Source: Hydrangea macrophylla
Lineage: Eukaryota; Streptophyta; Magnoliopsida; Cornales; Hydrangeaceae
Direction of reading: 5' to 3'
NCBI GenBank assembly: GCA_033977485.1
Contig: CM066993.1
Location: forward strand, 31,734,001 to 31,798,000
Length of the DNA: 64,000 bases
Part shown: positions 22,215-33,233 of the stretch, one piece after another
Layout: each line of letters starts with the position of its first letter
Position numbering within the stretch: position 1 is the stretch's first letter
Made by a program: the position numbers and the translations under genes
The notes under the pieces: model-generated
What the model was told of the DNA's origin: nothing
Databases searched by the model: none
What the model saw: the letters and a program-made list of their open reading frames with translations, nothing else

Positions 22215-22493
22215 GCGGGGATTTTTGTTTTATCTCCATTTCATGTTTTCAATTGGGTTGTACTAGTGAATAATGTGTAGGATGATTTTTAGGATGATGT
22301 GTAGGATGATTTATCACCCTTGATAGAGTATTATGATGTTTTGCCTTTCGAGCCGGATAGTTTCCAGTTTGCAAGCGCAGTTGTGTGCTTGATTTGGTTG
22401 GTGGTTGTGCACAGTGATTCTGTGTTTGTTGATGTTGCTACGATGAGTAGCTTTGTGATAGTCAGTGTGTTTTCCTTACAGGTGGGATAGTTC

Positions 22494-23549
22494 ATGAAAC
22501 GGGGAGGTGCTGCTAAAATTTTGAATTTTGCTAGAGCCGCGATAGAAAATATGGCATTGTACGATCCCGCTCAACTCATTGCTTGGCTGAACATCACAGA
22601 TGGTGTGGGGTGGATCAACCTCTTCAGCTACAATTTGACTGAGCTATTCTCTCTTTGCCAGATGGCTCTGAACACTGAGTTCATGCGTGCCGCTATTGTC
22701 CATTGGGACCCGGTGAACCATGTCTTCAATTTCAACGGCTTGGAGATATGTCCCATGTTTGAGGAGTTCTGTGCTATCCTTGGCTTCTATTCTGACTCTG
22801 ACCTGATTCTCCCTTCTGCTGATACCCCCAGTCCCACGCGAGGCATGGCTGAATACCTGAACTGTTCCACTACTATTTCACGCTGGCTAATTCATGGTGA
22901 GGATCTTAACATTGCTTCCATCATCGCCCGGTATGCTAGTCCTGGGAATCCTAGCTTATATGATGCTACCCTCGGGGCCGCTTTGATATTGTGCATGACT
23001 TCGTACTTTCTGTTCTCGAGTACTTCTATCAACTTGGTGCACGTGTGCCTTGGGCTAAAATTTAGCAGGAATCCCATGGCCATGGTTCTGGTTGAAACCC
23101 TGAATGGTTTGGATCACGCTTTCAATCAAGGAACGCTTCTTCTTTCTGGGGCACCTTTGGTGTTATAGGCTTGGCTCTACGAGCGCCTTTAGTTATGAAC
23201 TAGTAGTGTGCCGCCAGTTTACTTCTGCAGGGCTGTGCTTCATTCTCATTATACTTCTACCGATTGGGTTGGCATGATGGGTGCTTTATCTGAAGCCGAC
23301 ATTTATTGGATCGTGAGGTATTGGGGCCTTCATGCTCTGACCACTAGTCTCGGGGATTACCAGAGAGTGTGGCTGATGGGTCTGAGAGAGACCTCTTTCT
23401 ATCATCCTCGTCGATTGGCCAGACAGTACGGGCGAGTTCAAGAGGTCCCCTGGGGGTTTACTGAGAGGGCCTTTGCTTCCAGAGTCAGAGCTACTACTAT
23501 TGCTACTTTCATCAGGGGCTGGGCCTGTCAAGCAAGAGCCTATTTCTAG
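22494..23549 (+). pseudogene. Antisense DUF7745-like gene, broken
   Basis: One reading frame of about 352 codons follows the PMD gene by 280 bp on the same strand. It is interrupted only by a cluster of stops at 23166, 23190 and 23196. The first half has NLTELFSLCQMALNTEFM, then IVHWDPVNHVFNFNGLEICP and MFEEFCAILGF. This matches the opening of a plant domain known from transposon-associated proteins (I recognise it as DUF7745). The second half has WLMGLRETSFYHPRRLARQY and VQEVP, also typical. An acceptor-like ttccttacag precedes it at 22472-22481, so it may be a further exon of the upstream gene rather than an independent one. Its function is unknown. Confidence 0.6.
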
Positions 23550-23562
23550 AGACCTTTGAAGA

Positions 23563-23582
23563 AATAAAAGACACAAAATAAA
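23563..23582 (+). terminator. Candidate polyadenylation signals of antisense module
   Basis: Two AATAAA hexamers (23563-23568 and 23577-23582) stand 14 and 28 bp after the end of the DUF7745-like frame. Their position fits the 3' end of a plus-strand transcript. Confidence 0.4.
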
Positions 23583-24361
23583 ACTAGACTTGACTGATTC
23601 TGCTTCTTTCCTCCAAGTGTCTTTGATATTTGGGATTGCTTTCTGAAAGAACTTTTTGTGTTTTCATTTATCCCTGCTTATGTAATATTCGAAGTTTGTT
23701 TATCGGCGAACCTTGGTTACTTGGAGAAACTTATTTTATGCATTTGGCTTTCTGGAAACATTCATAGTATGATTTTGATCAGATGTTTGCTTTTGGTACT
23801 TGTTTGGGCATGCTAGGACGATTAGAGGCAAATGAGGCGGGTGGCCGAAGTTTGCCCCTAGTTTGAGATATGTATGATTGTAAGGAAAACGAGGTAGATG
23901 ATCGAAGTTTGCCCCTAGTTTAGAAGAGGTTCAGGCAAACGAGGCGGGTGGCCGAAGTTTGCCCCTAGTGTGAAGGGTGATTTCTGGGTTATGGTAAGGA
24001 CCGCGACTTTATTTTTCTCACACACTCATAATTTTGCCTAGGCACCAGTTAGGTAACCTAACGAGCACTTTTCTTTCTTTTGTATTGCTCACTTTGGATT
24101 TAACTCTAACTTTTGCCTAGGCATCCTTTCAGATTTTTAACCTAGCGAGCCATCCTTCTTTTCTTTTTTTGAAAGTCTGCCTACGTACCCTCGAACGGGG
24201 ATCAGGTCCAACATAGTTCAGGCCAAAGTCTTGAAAGAAAATGGGTTGATTATGATGGTGTCGACCAAACCGATGCGGTTACCTACGTATCCCCGAGTGG
24301 GAATCTGGTCGAGCGTAGTTTAGGCCAAAGTCTTGAAAGAAAATTGGTTTTTAGGTAATGG
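23583..24361 (-). repeat. Repeat-bearing 3' UTR of element B next to integrase
   Basis: It contains three copies of the gaagtttgcccctag repeat (23822-23975) and a diverged gggaat(c)tggtcgagcg repeat pair (24180-24350). Both are shared with element A (940-1170, 1378-1745). No gene seen. Confidence 0.65.
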
Positions 24362-25401
24362 TCAAGAATAGTACTTTTTGAGGCTATCCATGTTGATTGG
24401 TTCTTTGAATTCAACGGCATCGAGGTCCATGAGGTAGGTTGCTCCTTTAGAAAGGATAGTTTTAATGATATAAGGGTCGACCCATTTGGGTTTGAACTTT
24501 CCACGTGGTTCAAAGATCGGGGCTCGCAATTCCTTAAGGATAAGGTCACCCTTGACAATTTTTCTCAAACGAACCCTTTTGTTGAAAGCATGGGCTATCC
24601 TCTTTTGATAGATTCGGACATGGTCGACTGCCGCTAGGCGCTTTTCATCTATGAGAGCCAATTCTTCGTACCTTTCCCTTAACCAATCCGATTCCAAAAT
24701 TTCACATTCTGCCATCACGCGCAGGGAGGGTAGTTCTATCTCGACTGGAAGTACTACTTCCATTCTATATACTAGTGAGTAAGGAGTTGCTCCTGTGGAC
24801 GTCCTTATCGATGTTCTGTATCCCCAAAGTGCGAACGGTAGCTTTTCATGCCAATCTTTGTAGGTTTCGGCCAATTTCTGCAGTATGGCCTTGACATTCT
24901 TGTTTGCAGCTTCGACTGCCCCATTAGTTTGTAGCCTGTATGGTGACGACTTGTGATATGATTTTGTATTACTCAAATAGATCCCTGACTTCAGTTTTGA
25001 AATGACTACCATTATCTGAAATGATCTTATGGGGGACTCCATAGTGATAGATGAGGTTCTTCTTGATGAACTTGGCCACTTCCTTGGCCCCCAACTTGCT
25101 GTAGGATGCGGCTTCTACCCATTTTGTGAAGTAGTCAATGGCCACCAAAATGTATCGGTTCACATTTGCGGCCTTCGGGATGATTTCGCCAACGATATTG
25201 ATTCCCCAAGTCTAGAATGGCCACGGGGAGGTCATACTATAGAGCAGAGATGGTGGTATATGCATCATGTTTGCGTGGATCTGGCACTTGTGGCACCTTC
25301 TCACTTATTCACAGCAATCTTTCTCCAATGTCGTCCAGTAGTACCCTTGTCTTACGATCTTTTTGGCTAGCATGTGACCATTCATGTGTGGACCGCATAT
25401 C
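24362..25401 (-). pseudogene. pol: Integrase of element B, main part
   Basis: The minus strand shows GPHMNGHMLAKK and two CxxC-like positions of the zinc domain (25401-25270), then the catalytic core. GINIVGEIIPKA stands where the first catalytic Asp is expected, and here it is Asn. IISDNGSHF supplies the second Asp, and GAVEAANKNVKA the Glu. The C-terminal GPY/F-like region (KFKPKWVDPYIIK) is intact to the stop at 24362. A frame change lies near 25000. LTR E cuts off the N-terminus at 25402, and the missing start is at 30504-30700. The changed Asp and the frameshift make it inactive. Confidence 0.8.
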
Positions 25402-27396
25402 TGTGGATACCGGCATTTGGGCCCACTTTTGTTTTTTTTTTTTAAAACATTTTTTCAAATTTCAAATTCAAAATTCAAAATCAAAGAGTCGCCACTTAAT
25501 TTTTTTAAGAAAATTAAGAAACCATTTTTTAAAAGCAAACCGATCTTTTGCGAAATGAAAGATAATCTGGGTCCGGGGATTATGGAATGAAAGGGGAAGG
25601 AGCTCGATGGACTAAAACATCCCCTTTCATCCTATCTCGTGATAGACCTCTACTCATCATCCTATTTAATCGAATTAATAATCTAAGCATGCCCTCAACT
25701 AATACATAGATATAAGTATACATATCACAAGCATGTCAAAAAGGGTGTAAAATTGCTAACGATAAAATATCATTCATAAGCCACATAATTCAAGTAGCAA
25801 GCAAAATGATGTCCAAGTAGGGACCTAGAGAACTTACTCGGGATCCAGCCGTGAAATGGGAAACGTGCAATGTATACAAAGAATAGAAATCCTAGGAAAA
25901 TTGTCTCTAATCACATATACACATAAGGCAAGACCTAAGCTAAGGAGTCGCGCATGGAGTCGAAAATCAATAAAATCAAATAATAGAATAGACTAGGGAA
26001 AGGTTGAGAAATTGTACCTCAAATGCGCTACAAAACAAAGATTAGTACGCATGTCTTGATAAAAAACATCAAATAATCAACCCTAAGCTTCTAGCTTAAA
26101 TCTATCAATCATGGAAAGAATTTGCAAAACTATGAATTCCTTTTGATTAGTTGGAGCCATAGCGCCTCTATAGATATACAAGCCTCAACTGGGAGTCAAT
26201 GTAATATCCATATAGGGGTTCTATAATCCCAACACGATCATAAGGAATCCATGTATATGTTCAATTAGGTTCAACTAAGTTCAATTTCATCCAAGAATTA
26301 GCTCTAATCATAAGCATCAATGTACATAAATGAATGAATGAATATGAACAAGAATGATATATGAATTTATTCACTAATTTGGGTCACTTCGCCTCTGGAT
26401 TTAAGCTAAATTATCATTTTTCAAAACATGATTTGGGTCCCAAGACATTAGAAAACCATTTAAGTTAAAATCAATGAGATTAGACAAAAATAGTGACTAT
26501 TTTTCCTAAATTACAGAGAGCAGACCAGATTTTAAAAGGTAGAAAAACTATACTTTCAACGGTTGGATCTTAATGATTTTTAGATATGATATGCCTCTGT
26601 GAGTCTAGTTTCTAACTCAAAAAGAAAATCAAGGTTTGAACGGTTAGATCTCTGTGAATGTGGAAAACACTAGATATCACTCAGGAATCTGTAACTCTTT
26701 GTCCAGATATCTTGTACGATTTTCTAAAAATAGCAAAAAAATGAGAAACACTTAGATCTTTTTAGGGTATCTTCCTAACACATTAAGGTATCTTCATAAC
26801 ATTAAGTTTGATTAAGGTTTTGATTTATTAGTTTTAAAACAGACTTACTGTTCTGAAATTTTGGACAGAGAGTTGCTTGTTTTGAAATAATAAGACCAAA
26901 CCATCTTAGACATGGAATTTCATCAAAACAAAAATTACAGAGATGCTTAAATGAGTTATGAACATCCTCCAATTGGTCTCATCCATTTCCAATGAATCAT
27001 GACGCTATAAAAATTCCTTGATCACGATTGGTTTATGGATTCACTGCACCTTTGTTAAATTGATGTTCATATTTCGAATCAAACTTGATCCATGATTCTA
27101 GAGAGAATTAGGATCAAGTATGACCATGATTATTGGAATAGATAATGAAACATGAAGAGATTCATAGATTTAGCCTTTATGGATTTCTGCCATAGATCTC
27201 ACAATAAGAGAATCCTAAGGTCTTACTTAATCCTATGAATTTTGAATGTAAACTATGATAATCTACATCTAATTCCTCTCTCAAACATATGATGTAATAC
27301 CCTGTATTTTTTGTAATATATTATGTGAATGAGACCCTGTATGTTTCTTTTAATACTTGTTTGAGCCTGGCCTTACCCTTGGTATAATTTGGATAC

Positions 27397-27511
27397 CAAT
27401 CGATTGGTATACTTACCAATCGATTGCCTTATTTTGGGTACCAATCGATTGAACCTATATACCAATCGATTGCTTATGTCAATCGATTGGCACTTATACC
27501 AATCGATTGGA
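27397..27511. promoter_or_regulatory. CAATCGATTG array upstream of TATA in LTR F
   Basis: Six exact copies start at 27397, 27417, 27442, 27463, 27480 and 27500 (spacings 20, 25, 21, 17, 20). The first is the centre of the perfect 18-bp palindrome ATACCAATCGATTGGTAT. The array ends 60 bp before the TATA box. Confidence 0.85.
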
Positions 27512-28002
27512 GGCAGCTGGGCAGATTCTTTTGCTCTGGCTGGGATTTGTCCACGTGAACACTTTCTCCCTATAAATATCAGCTCATTTCTGCGTTTTTG
27601 GGGTTCCAAGAAATCAAAGGGAGTGAGAGGGAGTGTTTGTGTGTGTTTATATATATATAAACACTCATATATATATACACATATATATACATATATTCCT
27701 ACACACACACAGATGGACTGAGAAAGAAAAGAAGAAAGAAGAAAGAAGAGAAGAAGATCAAAAAGAAGAAAGAGGAGAAGAAGAAAGAAGAAGACAGAGC
27801 AGAGGAGAGAGAGAGGAGCCACCATTGAAGCTCAAAGCTCAAACACACACAACCAAACACGCCCTTAACGCCTAAGGTGAGTTCTAAACTCACTGAGTAA
27901 CTTGTCATTGATGTTAGGACTCGTTTTAATGAAGAAATGGAGGAGAAACCATGTATTCCCATTTATATGTTGCTGGTTAGTCTTCACTGTGAAGAAGACG
28001 AA

Positions 28003-28219
28003 GTACCAATCGATTGGTACTCTTACCAATCGATTGACATCTTTCAGGTCCCAATCGATTGACATTTTGTGCAATCGATTGGCATGGATTGTGATCCAAT
28101 CGATTGAACCTTTTACCAATCGATTGACACTACTTTTATACCAATCGATTGAATCTTTTTCCAATCGATTGATGCCACTTTTATACCAATCGATTGAACC
28201 TCTATACCAATCGATTGGA
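28003..28219. promoter_or_regulatory. CAATCGATTG array downstream of TATA in LTR F
   Basis: Ten exact copies start at 28007, 28027, 28052, 28072, 28097, 28117, 28142, 28162, 28187 and 28208. The spacings alternate 20/25 throughout, with the last 21, so a 45-bp dimer is repeated. The first copy lies in GTACCAATCGATTGGTAC, a perfect 18-bp palindrome. The array leaves frames open on both strands, but I regard it as non-coding. Confidence 0.85.
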
Positions 28220-30503
28220 AGTTTCAGAAATACTGTTTTTCTTATAATAACTATTTAGTTGTTTATTTACTGTTCAGTATTTCCCAGCATGCTTTATTAT
28301 TGTAATACAGACATGATAACGAGTTAATGCAGCGTAGGGTCGTAGTAACAACAAGACTAACGGATAATGTTTATAATGTTAGATAACGGAATAGTCGTGA
28401 ATCCTTTGGAGTTAACGTTCATTTCATTTAGAGTAGTCAGTCCACATTGGGATTGTCATGTATCGGTGATAGAGTTGAACTTAAGTAGGTTTGCTAAGAT
28501 TCGGGAAATTTGCATGGGCGGGCTTTGGTCGATCATATGTTCTTAAAAGTGGTAGACAGACGAAGGTGTCTATGACTTGCGGTGAATCGGACCATTTGCC
28601 CTAAGATAGCCAGATGATCTAATCATATGTTCTTAAAAGCGGTAGACAGACGAAGGTGTCTATGACATGCGGTGGACCGTGATCACTGGTAGACGTCGCT
28701 AAGTCGTGGCATAGAATGATGTACTGTTGTTTAAAGCGTTATATCCCTGACATGCGGTGAACTGTGCATATGTTCTTAAAAGCGGGGGATGGACTAACGT
28801 GGTATCCATGACATGCGGTGAACTGTGCATATGTTCTTAAATGCGGTGGATGAGCAATGGTGTATTTATAGGGTTGAACTATTGTCGAGTCTGTTTTCCC
28901 TCAAGACGTGTTATCGGTCTTAAAATGAGTAAGACGTTAGTGATCGGATAATCGGTTTGATGTGAAGGAGTTACCCTCACTGAACTCTAATTTGGTTACG
29001 GTTTATAACTTGTAATAACTTCAATAGTTGATATCCTGTTAGTATCTAACTCACTCAGCTTTCATTAAGCTGACGGCGTTTATGCCGCTGGACATTTCTA
29101 TGTTCCAGCGCACCTTGATTATGAGTATACAAGTGAAGGGCTCGCAGGAGAAGACTACCATGCTAGTGACGACGTCCCCGTGGAGAATTTCTCCGACGGA
29201 GGTCAGACCGAAAAAGACTACTACGCCGAGGACTACCCTTACGCCAACTGAAGATTTGACTAGAATTGTAGCTAATTGTCGTTACCCTTTTTGAACCCTT
29301 TTTGTAGTCAGGCATATGTTGCCTTGACATTTATACTTCCGCTGTCTTATATTTGATTCGAGACTCTGATGTGTAATAGTTAGTAACTTCTGTTGACTTT
29401 ATGTTACATTGTGATTAGAACCTAGACTTCATTTTTGTTACACTATTACTTCTTGTTGCTTAGTACTGCGTGGTGTGGACAATCATGTGACTTCACCCGT
29501 CGCTGCCTTTGGACCCAAAAAGGAAATTTATTTTTCTCTATTTTTGCCGTTCCGGGGCGTGACATATGATCCTTGAGGAATATAGGATTATGATATGCTA
29601 TTCTCCTCTCAAATTAATGGTCCTTGGAGACTAAATGAGACTCAAACCTACTCAAATCTCTATGGAATATTGTATAGATTCCATTAGATTCCTAGTAGGG
29701 AGATCCAAGTCATGAGCTAAGACTTGAACCCAAACAATTATGTGTAGATATGACCTTGACCAATCTTAATCCTCATATAAATCATAGGATCATAAGGAAC
29801 TAGAGGATCAAACTCAAAGAGATCTAATGAGATATTGAAGATCTCATAGATCCTATGAGAAGAATATAAACAAAAGAAATGAAATCAAAGGTTATTTGAA
29901 AATTTCAACTCAAAACTCTTTTATTCTTAAATCCAAAGCTCTATTTAGACCCAAATTAATGAAATGTTATGAGATTCAATCACAAGCTCTAAGTGGTGTC
30001 TGATGAAATGGGGTAGGAAGAGAGGTTTTGAAAATGTGTAAAGTTCCTAGAACTATGAACTTGTGATTGAATTTACCTAATTCTACCAAGGATTGAGAGG
30101 TTACCTCTATGACCTTAAGGATTTCTTCTATTTATTGGGAAGTTCTTCCAAAAATCTTCAAGTTCTTCTTCAATTCTTTAATTTCTTTAAGAAAAATTTC
30201 TTCTTCCTCTCTCAATTCTCTCTCTATTGCCTATATAACTCTTGTATCTCTCTCCAAGATTAAGTGAAAAAGTTTAAAAATCAAGTCCAAGTCCCAATAA
30301 TGGAGGTGAAGGTCTATTTATATAGACCAACATGACAAGGTTAAATGGTTAAATTCGGGTGAAACCCATGTGCAAAGTTTTCTTCTAGAACATGTGAGAA
30401 AAACAGTTTGTTACAGTTCACGGCACTCGATGAATGCCCGCGGCACTCACTGAGTGCCAGGCGGCACTCAGGTGGCACTCAATGAGTGCCGGTGCAGCAC
30501 TCA

Positions 30504-30700
30504 ATGTATTTCTTCCATCATTCTTCTGGTGCACTTTCCGAACAGGCAAGTTAGATTATGACCATTGTATCCTTTCTTCAACAATTTTACCCCGCAAATG
30601 ATGAACTGTGCTGCGAACCTTTGAATGAAGGCTCGTATGAAGATTCTAGGGGATATGCCCCCTTTTCTATGAAGTCCCAAACATCTTGGTACCATGGTGT
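30504..30700 (-). pseudogene. pol: Integrase start of element B (beyond LTR E)
   Basis: The minus-strand frame has FIICGVKLLKKGYNGHNLTC followed by TRRMMEEIH. This is the linker between RNase H and integrase, and the start of the integrase zinc domain, in Tat elements. It continues at 25401 on the other side of LTR E. Confidence 0.75.
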
Positions 30701-30754
30701 TTCGTTCTCTTCTTCTCCGATCGCGACGACCATGTTGAATGAAGGCTTGTATCT

Positions 30755-31174
30755 TTACTCAATTACCAAAGGCATCATCTTGACTCCCATGGGAATTTTG
30801 ATCATGGAGGCTAAGGTAGCCAATGAATCTGCTAGCTGGTTCTCTTCCCTTGGCAAGTAGAAGAATGTGATGTTTTTGAACTGTCTCTTGAGTCCATCGA
30901 GATGATCATAATAGGGCTTCAACCTTTCTTCTTTCACTTTCCATTCTCCTCTAGCTTGTGATATAATGAGGTTTGAATCTCTGAAGACATCCAACTTTTG
31001 AACTCTCAGTTCTATGGCTGTTTCCATCCCCAGAATGCATGCCTCGTATTCAGCAGTGTTGTTGGTGGAGTTATAATTGAGCTTAACTGCCAGTGGGGTG
31101 TGGTCCCCATTTGGTGACACTAGAATCATTCCTACTCCGTAGCCTTTCATGTTGGCTACTCCATCAAAGTACAA
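30755..31174 (-). pseudogene. pol: Second (archaeal-type) RNase H of element B
   Basis: The open frame of 139 codons has all four expected acidic positions: YFDGVANMKG, TAEYEACILGM, VFRDSNLII and EENQLADSLA. An additional RNase H between the ordinary one and integrase is the hallmark of the Tat lineage. This domain itself looks intact, although the polyprotein around it is broken. Confidence 0.85.
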
Positions 31175-31177
31175 CTT

Positions 31178-31708
31178 TCATTGTTCTTCCTTGATTTCCA
31201 TGATATTCTCGTCGGGGAACGGAAAATCTCCATTTACTTCAGAATCAATAGCGTGTTCAGCAAGATGTTCAACAATAGTTCTCCCTTTCACCGATTGGCT
31301 TGTCACATACTTGATATCGAATTCAGACAGTAGAAGTAACCAACGGGATATACGACCGGTCAGGGCGGGTTTTTCGAGGAGGTATTTTAGAGGATCCATA
31401 CGGGATATGAGCATAATTGGGAAGGCCAGCATGTAGTGCCTCAGTCGGCGAGTGCACCAAACCAAGGCCCAACATGTTTTTTCGAGGGTATAGTAGTTGA
31501 GCTCAAACCCAATCATCCTCTTGCTAAGGTAATATATGGCTTTTTTGGAGTGACTTTCTTCTCCTTCTTGGGCTAGCATGCAACCCATGGCATTCTCAAA
31601 GACAGATAGGTAAAGAAGCAAAGGCTTATGAGGGGTAGGTGGTGAAAGGACGGGTAGTTTTTGGAGGTAGGTTTTTATTTTGTCAAAGGCGGCTTGGCAT
31701 TGGTCGTC
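31178..31708 (-). pseudogene. pol: First RNase H of element B
   Basis: The frame 31178-31621 contains FENAMGCMLAQE, then KAIYYLSKRM, FELNYYTLEKTCWALVW and later DPLKYLLEKPALTGRISRW, in the usual order of Ty3/gypsy RNase H. The first catalytic Asp position reads as Asn in FENA, a degeneration often seen in elements with a second RNase H. Confidence 0.75.
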
Positions 31709-32620
31709 TCATTGGAACTTCTCTCCTTTTCTGAGCAATCGGAACAAAGGATCACATGTAGTTGTGAGTTTGGAGTAGCGGCTGATAAATTGGATTCTTC
31801 CGAGAAACCCTATCACTTCCTTTTCATTCTGTGGTGGTGCCATTTCTAGGATTGCCTTGATTTTAGAGGGATTCACCTCTATCCCCCTTTGTATGATGAG
31901 AAAACCTAGAAGCTTACCGGAGGTCACACCGAAAGTGCATTTCTTTGGATTCAACCTCATCTTGTATTTGCGCAACCTTTCAAAAAACTTTTCCAGTGCC
32001 ACCAAATGTCCTTCTCTGTCCTTGAACTTCACGATCATGTCATCTACGTACACTCTTTGGTAGGTTGTTCCAGCATTCTTGAGTTCGAAAGGCATTACTC
32101 TATAATAGTAGGTTCCCCAAGGTGTGGTGAATGTCGTCTTTTCCCGATCTTCTGGCGCCATTAGAATCTGATTGTACCCTGAAAAGCCATCCATAAATGA
32201 CAGTAGCTTATGTCCTGCGGTGTTATCCACTAAGACATCGATGTGGGGAAGTGGGAAGTCATCCTTTGGACTGGCTTTGTTTAGATCACAGAAGTCGACG
32301 CACACACGGACTTTTCCATCCCTTTTGGGGACTGACACGATATTGGCAACCCATTCCGGATATTCAGTAACAATGATGAACTCTACCTTGAATTATTTCT
32401 CCACTTCTTCTTTGACATTGAGTGCCCATTCTGGTCTCATGTGCCTAAGTTTTTGCTTGATGGGTTTAGAATTGGGAAGGAGGGGAATGCGATGTTGGAC
32501 GATGTCGAGATCGACCCCAGGCATGTCCTCGTAAGACCAAGCAAAAACATCTTTGAATTCTTTTAGCAAGAGAGTCAATTTTTCTTTTTCTTTTTTATTA
32601 AGAGTTGAGCCAATTTGCAC
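31709..32620 (-). pseudogene. pol: Reverse transcriptase of element B
   Basis: The N-terminal region (32393-32620) has FKDVFAWSYEDMPGVD and later IKQKLRHMRPEW. The catalytic part (31709-32338) has VPKRDGKVRVCVDFCDLNKA, FMDGFSGYNQI, TPWGTYYYRVMPF and the active-site YVDDMIVK. A stop or frame change separates the two at 32339-32392. About fifteen residues expected between TYQR and YVDD are missing, so the palm is damaged even though the catalytic Asp pair remains. Confidence 0.85.
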
Positions 32621-33233
32621 AATTTATGGATTATCTTTTTTACCTAGGTTAATTGATAAAGTACATTCGATTATTTCATAAGCAGGTGGTTTTTCAATTA
32701 GTTGTTTAAGTTCGATTGGGAGATCCTCGGAGGGATCTGTGCATTCACAAGTATTAGACACAGAGGAGTAAGCAGAATCGTCTTTCATTTCATTCATAAC
32801 AGGTGGAGTGATTACATTAGACAGTGGTGGGCTTACAGCAGTCGACTCTGGTACAGACTCGATAGTTGGAAGTACAGATTCTGGTGGAATAGGGGATAGG
32901 GAGACAGATGATTCTACAGCCTAGTTGCTCAGACCCTCCTCAGTTGGCTTGATCTGATCATCTTGGCTCTTGGTCTGATAACTCTTGATCTGATAACTCT
33001 CCCCACATTTTCTCGATGGCTTCAGTGTCCAGATACTCAAACCAGTCTTCCTATGGGGTTTTTTCAACTTTTTCGGGATATAATGGATCTTGATAGGGAG
33101 GCCTTTCATAGTCAGCGAAGATTTTTCAGCCCGGGGTACCTTTTCTAGTGGCCTGATGGATCCAAGGTTCTGGGAACCCAAAATAGGGGAAATCATCCCC
33201 TTCTTTAATGAATTGCCCATTCAAGGTTTTGCG
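32621..33233 (-). other. Protease-RT linker of element B, degraded
   Basis: Low-similarity acidic and Pro/Ser-rich stretches are spread over several frames. Tat elements usually have a variable linker here. No domain recognised. Confidence 0.4.

Larger units (their letters stand above)
27293..29564 (+). mobile_element. Solo LTR F
   Basis: It runs from TGTAATACCC to GGGGCGTGACA and is flanked on both sides by TATGA (27288-27292 and 29565-29569). At 2272 bp with no interior, it is a solo LTR. It contains two CAATCGATTG arrays, a G-box CACGTG (27552-27557), a TATA box (27571-27578), a TA/CA tract (27640-27715), a GA-rich tract (27719-27818) and tandem repeats with aaaagcggtagacag (28535-28860). 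LTR G (60925-63989) is a relative. The lineage is uncertain: the ends resemble chromovirus or Tat LTRs. Confidence 0.9.
25402..30503 (-). mobile_element. LTR E, truncated D-family LTR inserted in integrase of B
   Basis: Its end on the minus strand, GGTATCCACA (25402), and the preceding ttaagtggcgactc block match the end of LTR D (50440-50510). Its other edge (30503) lies within the half-site array. The first roughly 500 bp of the LTR, present in D at 12996-13500, and about two codons of integrase are missing, so no duplication is visible. A TATA box on the minus strand (30315-30324) is 100-180 bp from the array. Net of solo LTR F it is about 2.8 kb and codes for nothing. Confidence 0.75.

Noticed and set aside
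28007..28217. CRISPR-like array of regularly spaced repeats
   Set aside because: Repeat units are 10-12 bp with 10-15-bp spacers, palindromic, inside a plant LTR with target duplication, and no cas genes are present.
27389..28258. Open frames on both strands with alternating QSI and NRL peptides
   Set aside because: The palindrome CAATCGATTG reads the same on both strands, and the 45-bp period is a multiple of three, so open frames arise automatically. No homology or plausible protein.
29082..29294. Small frame in solo LTR F as a gene
   Set aside because: It lies in the 3' part of an LTR, has no recognisable domain and its composition fits chance.
25402..30503. Complete LTR with target duplication
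   Set aside because: The left end matches an LTR end, but the right edge lies in the middle of the LTR and no duplication is found, so it is listed as truncated.
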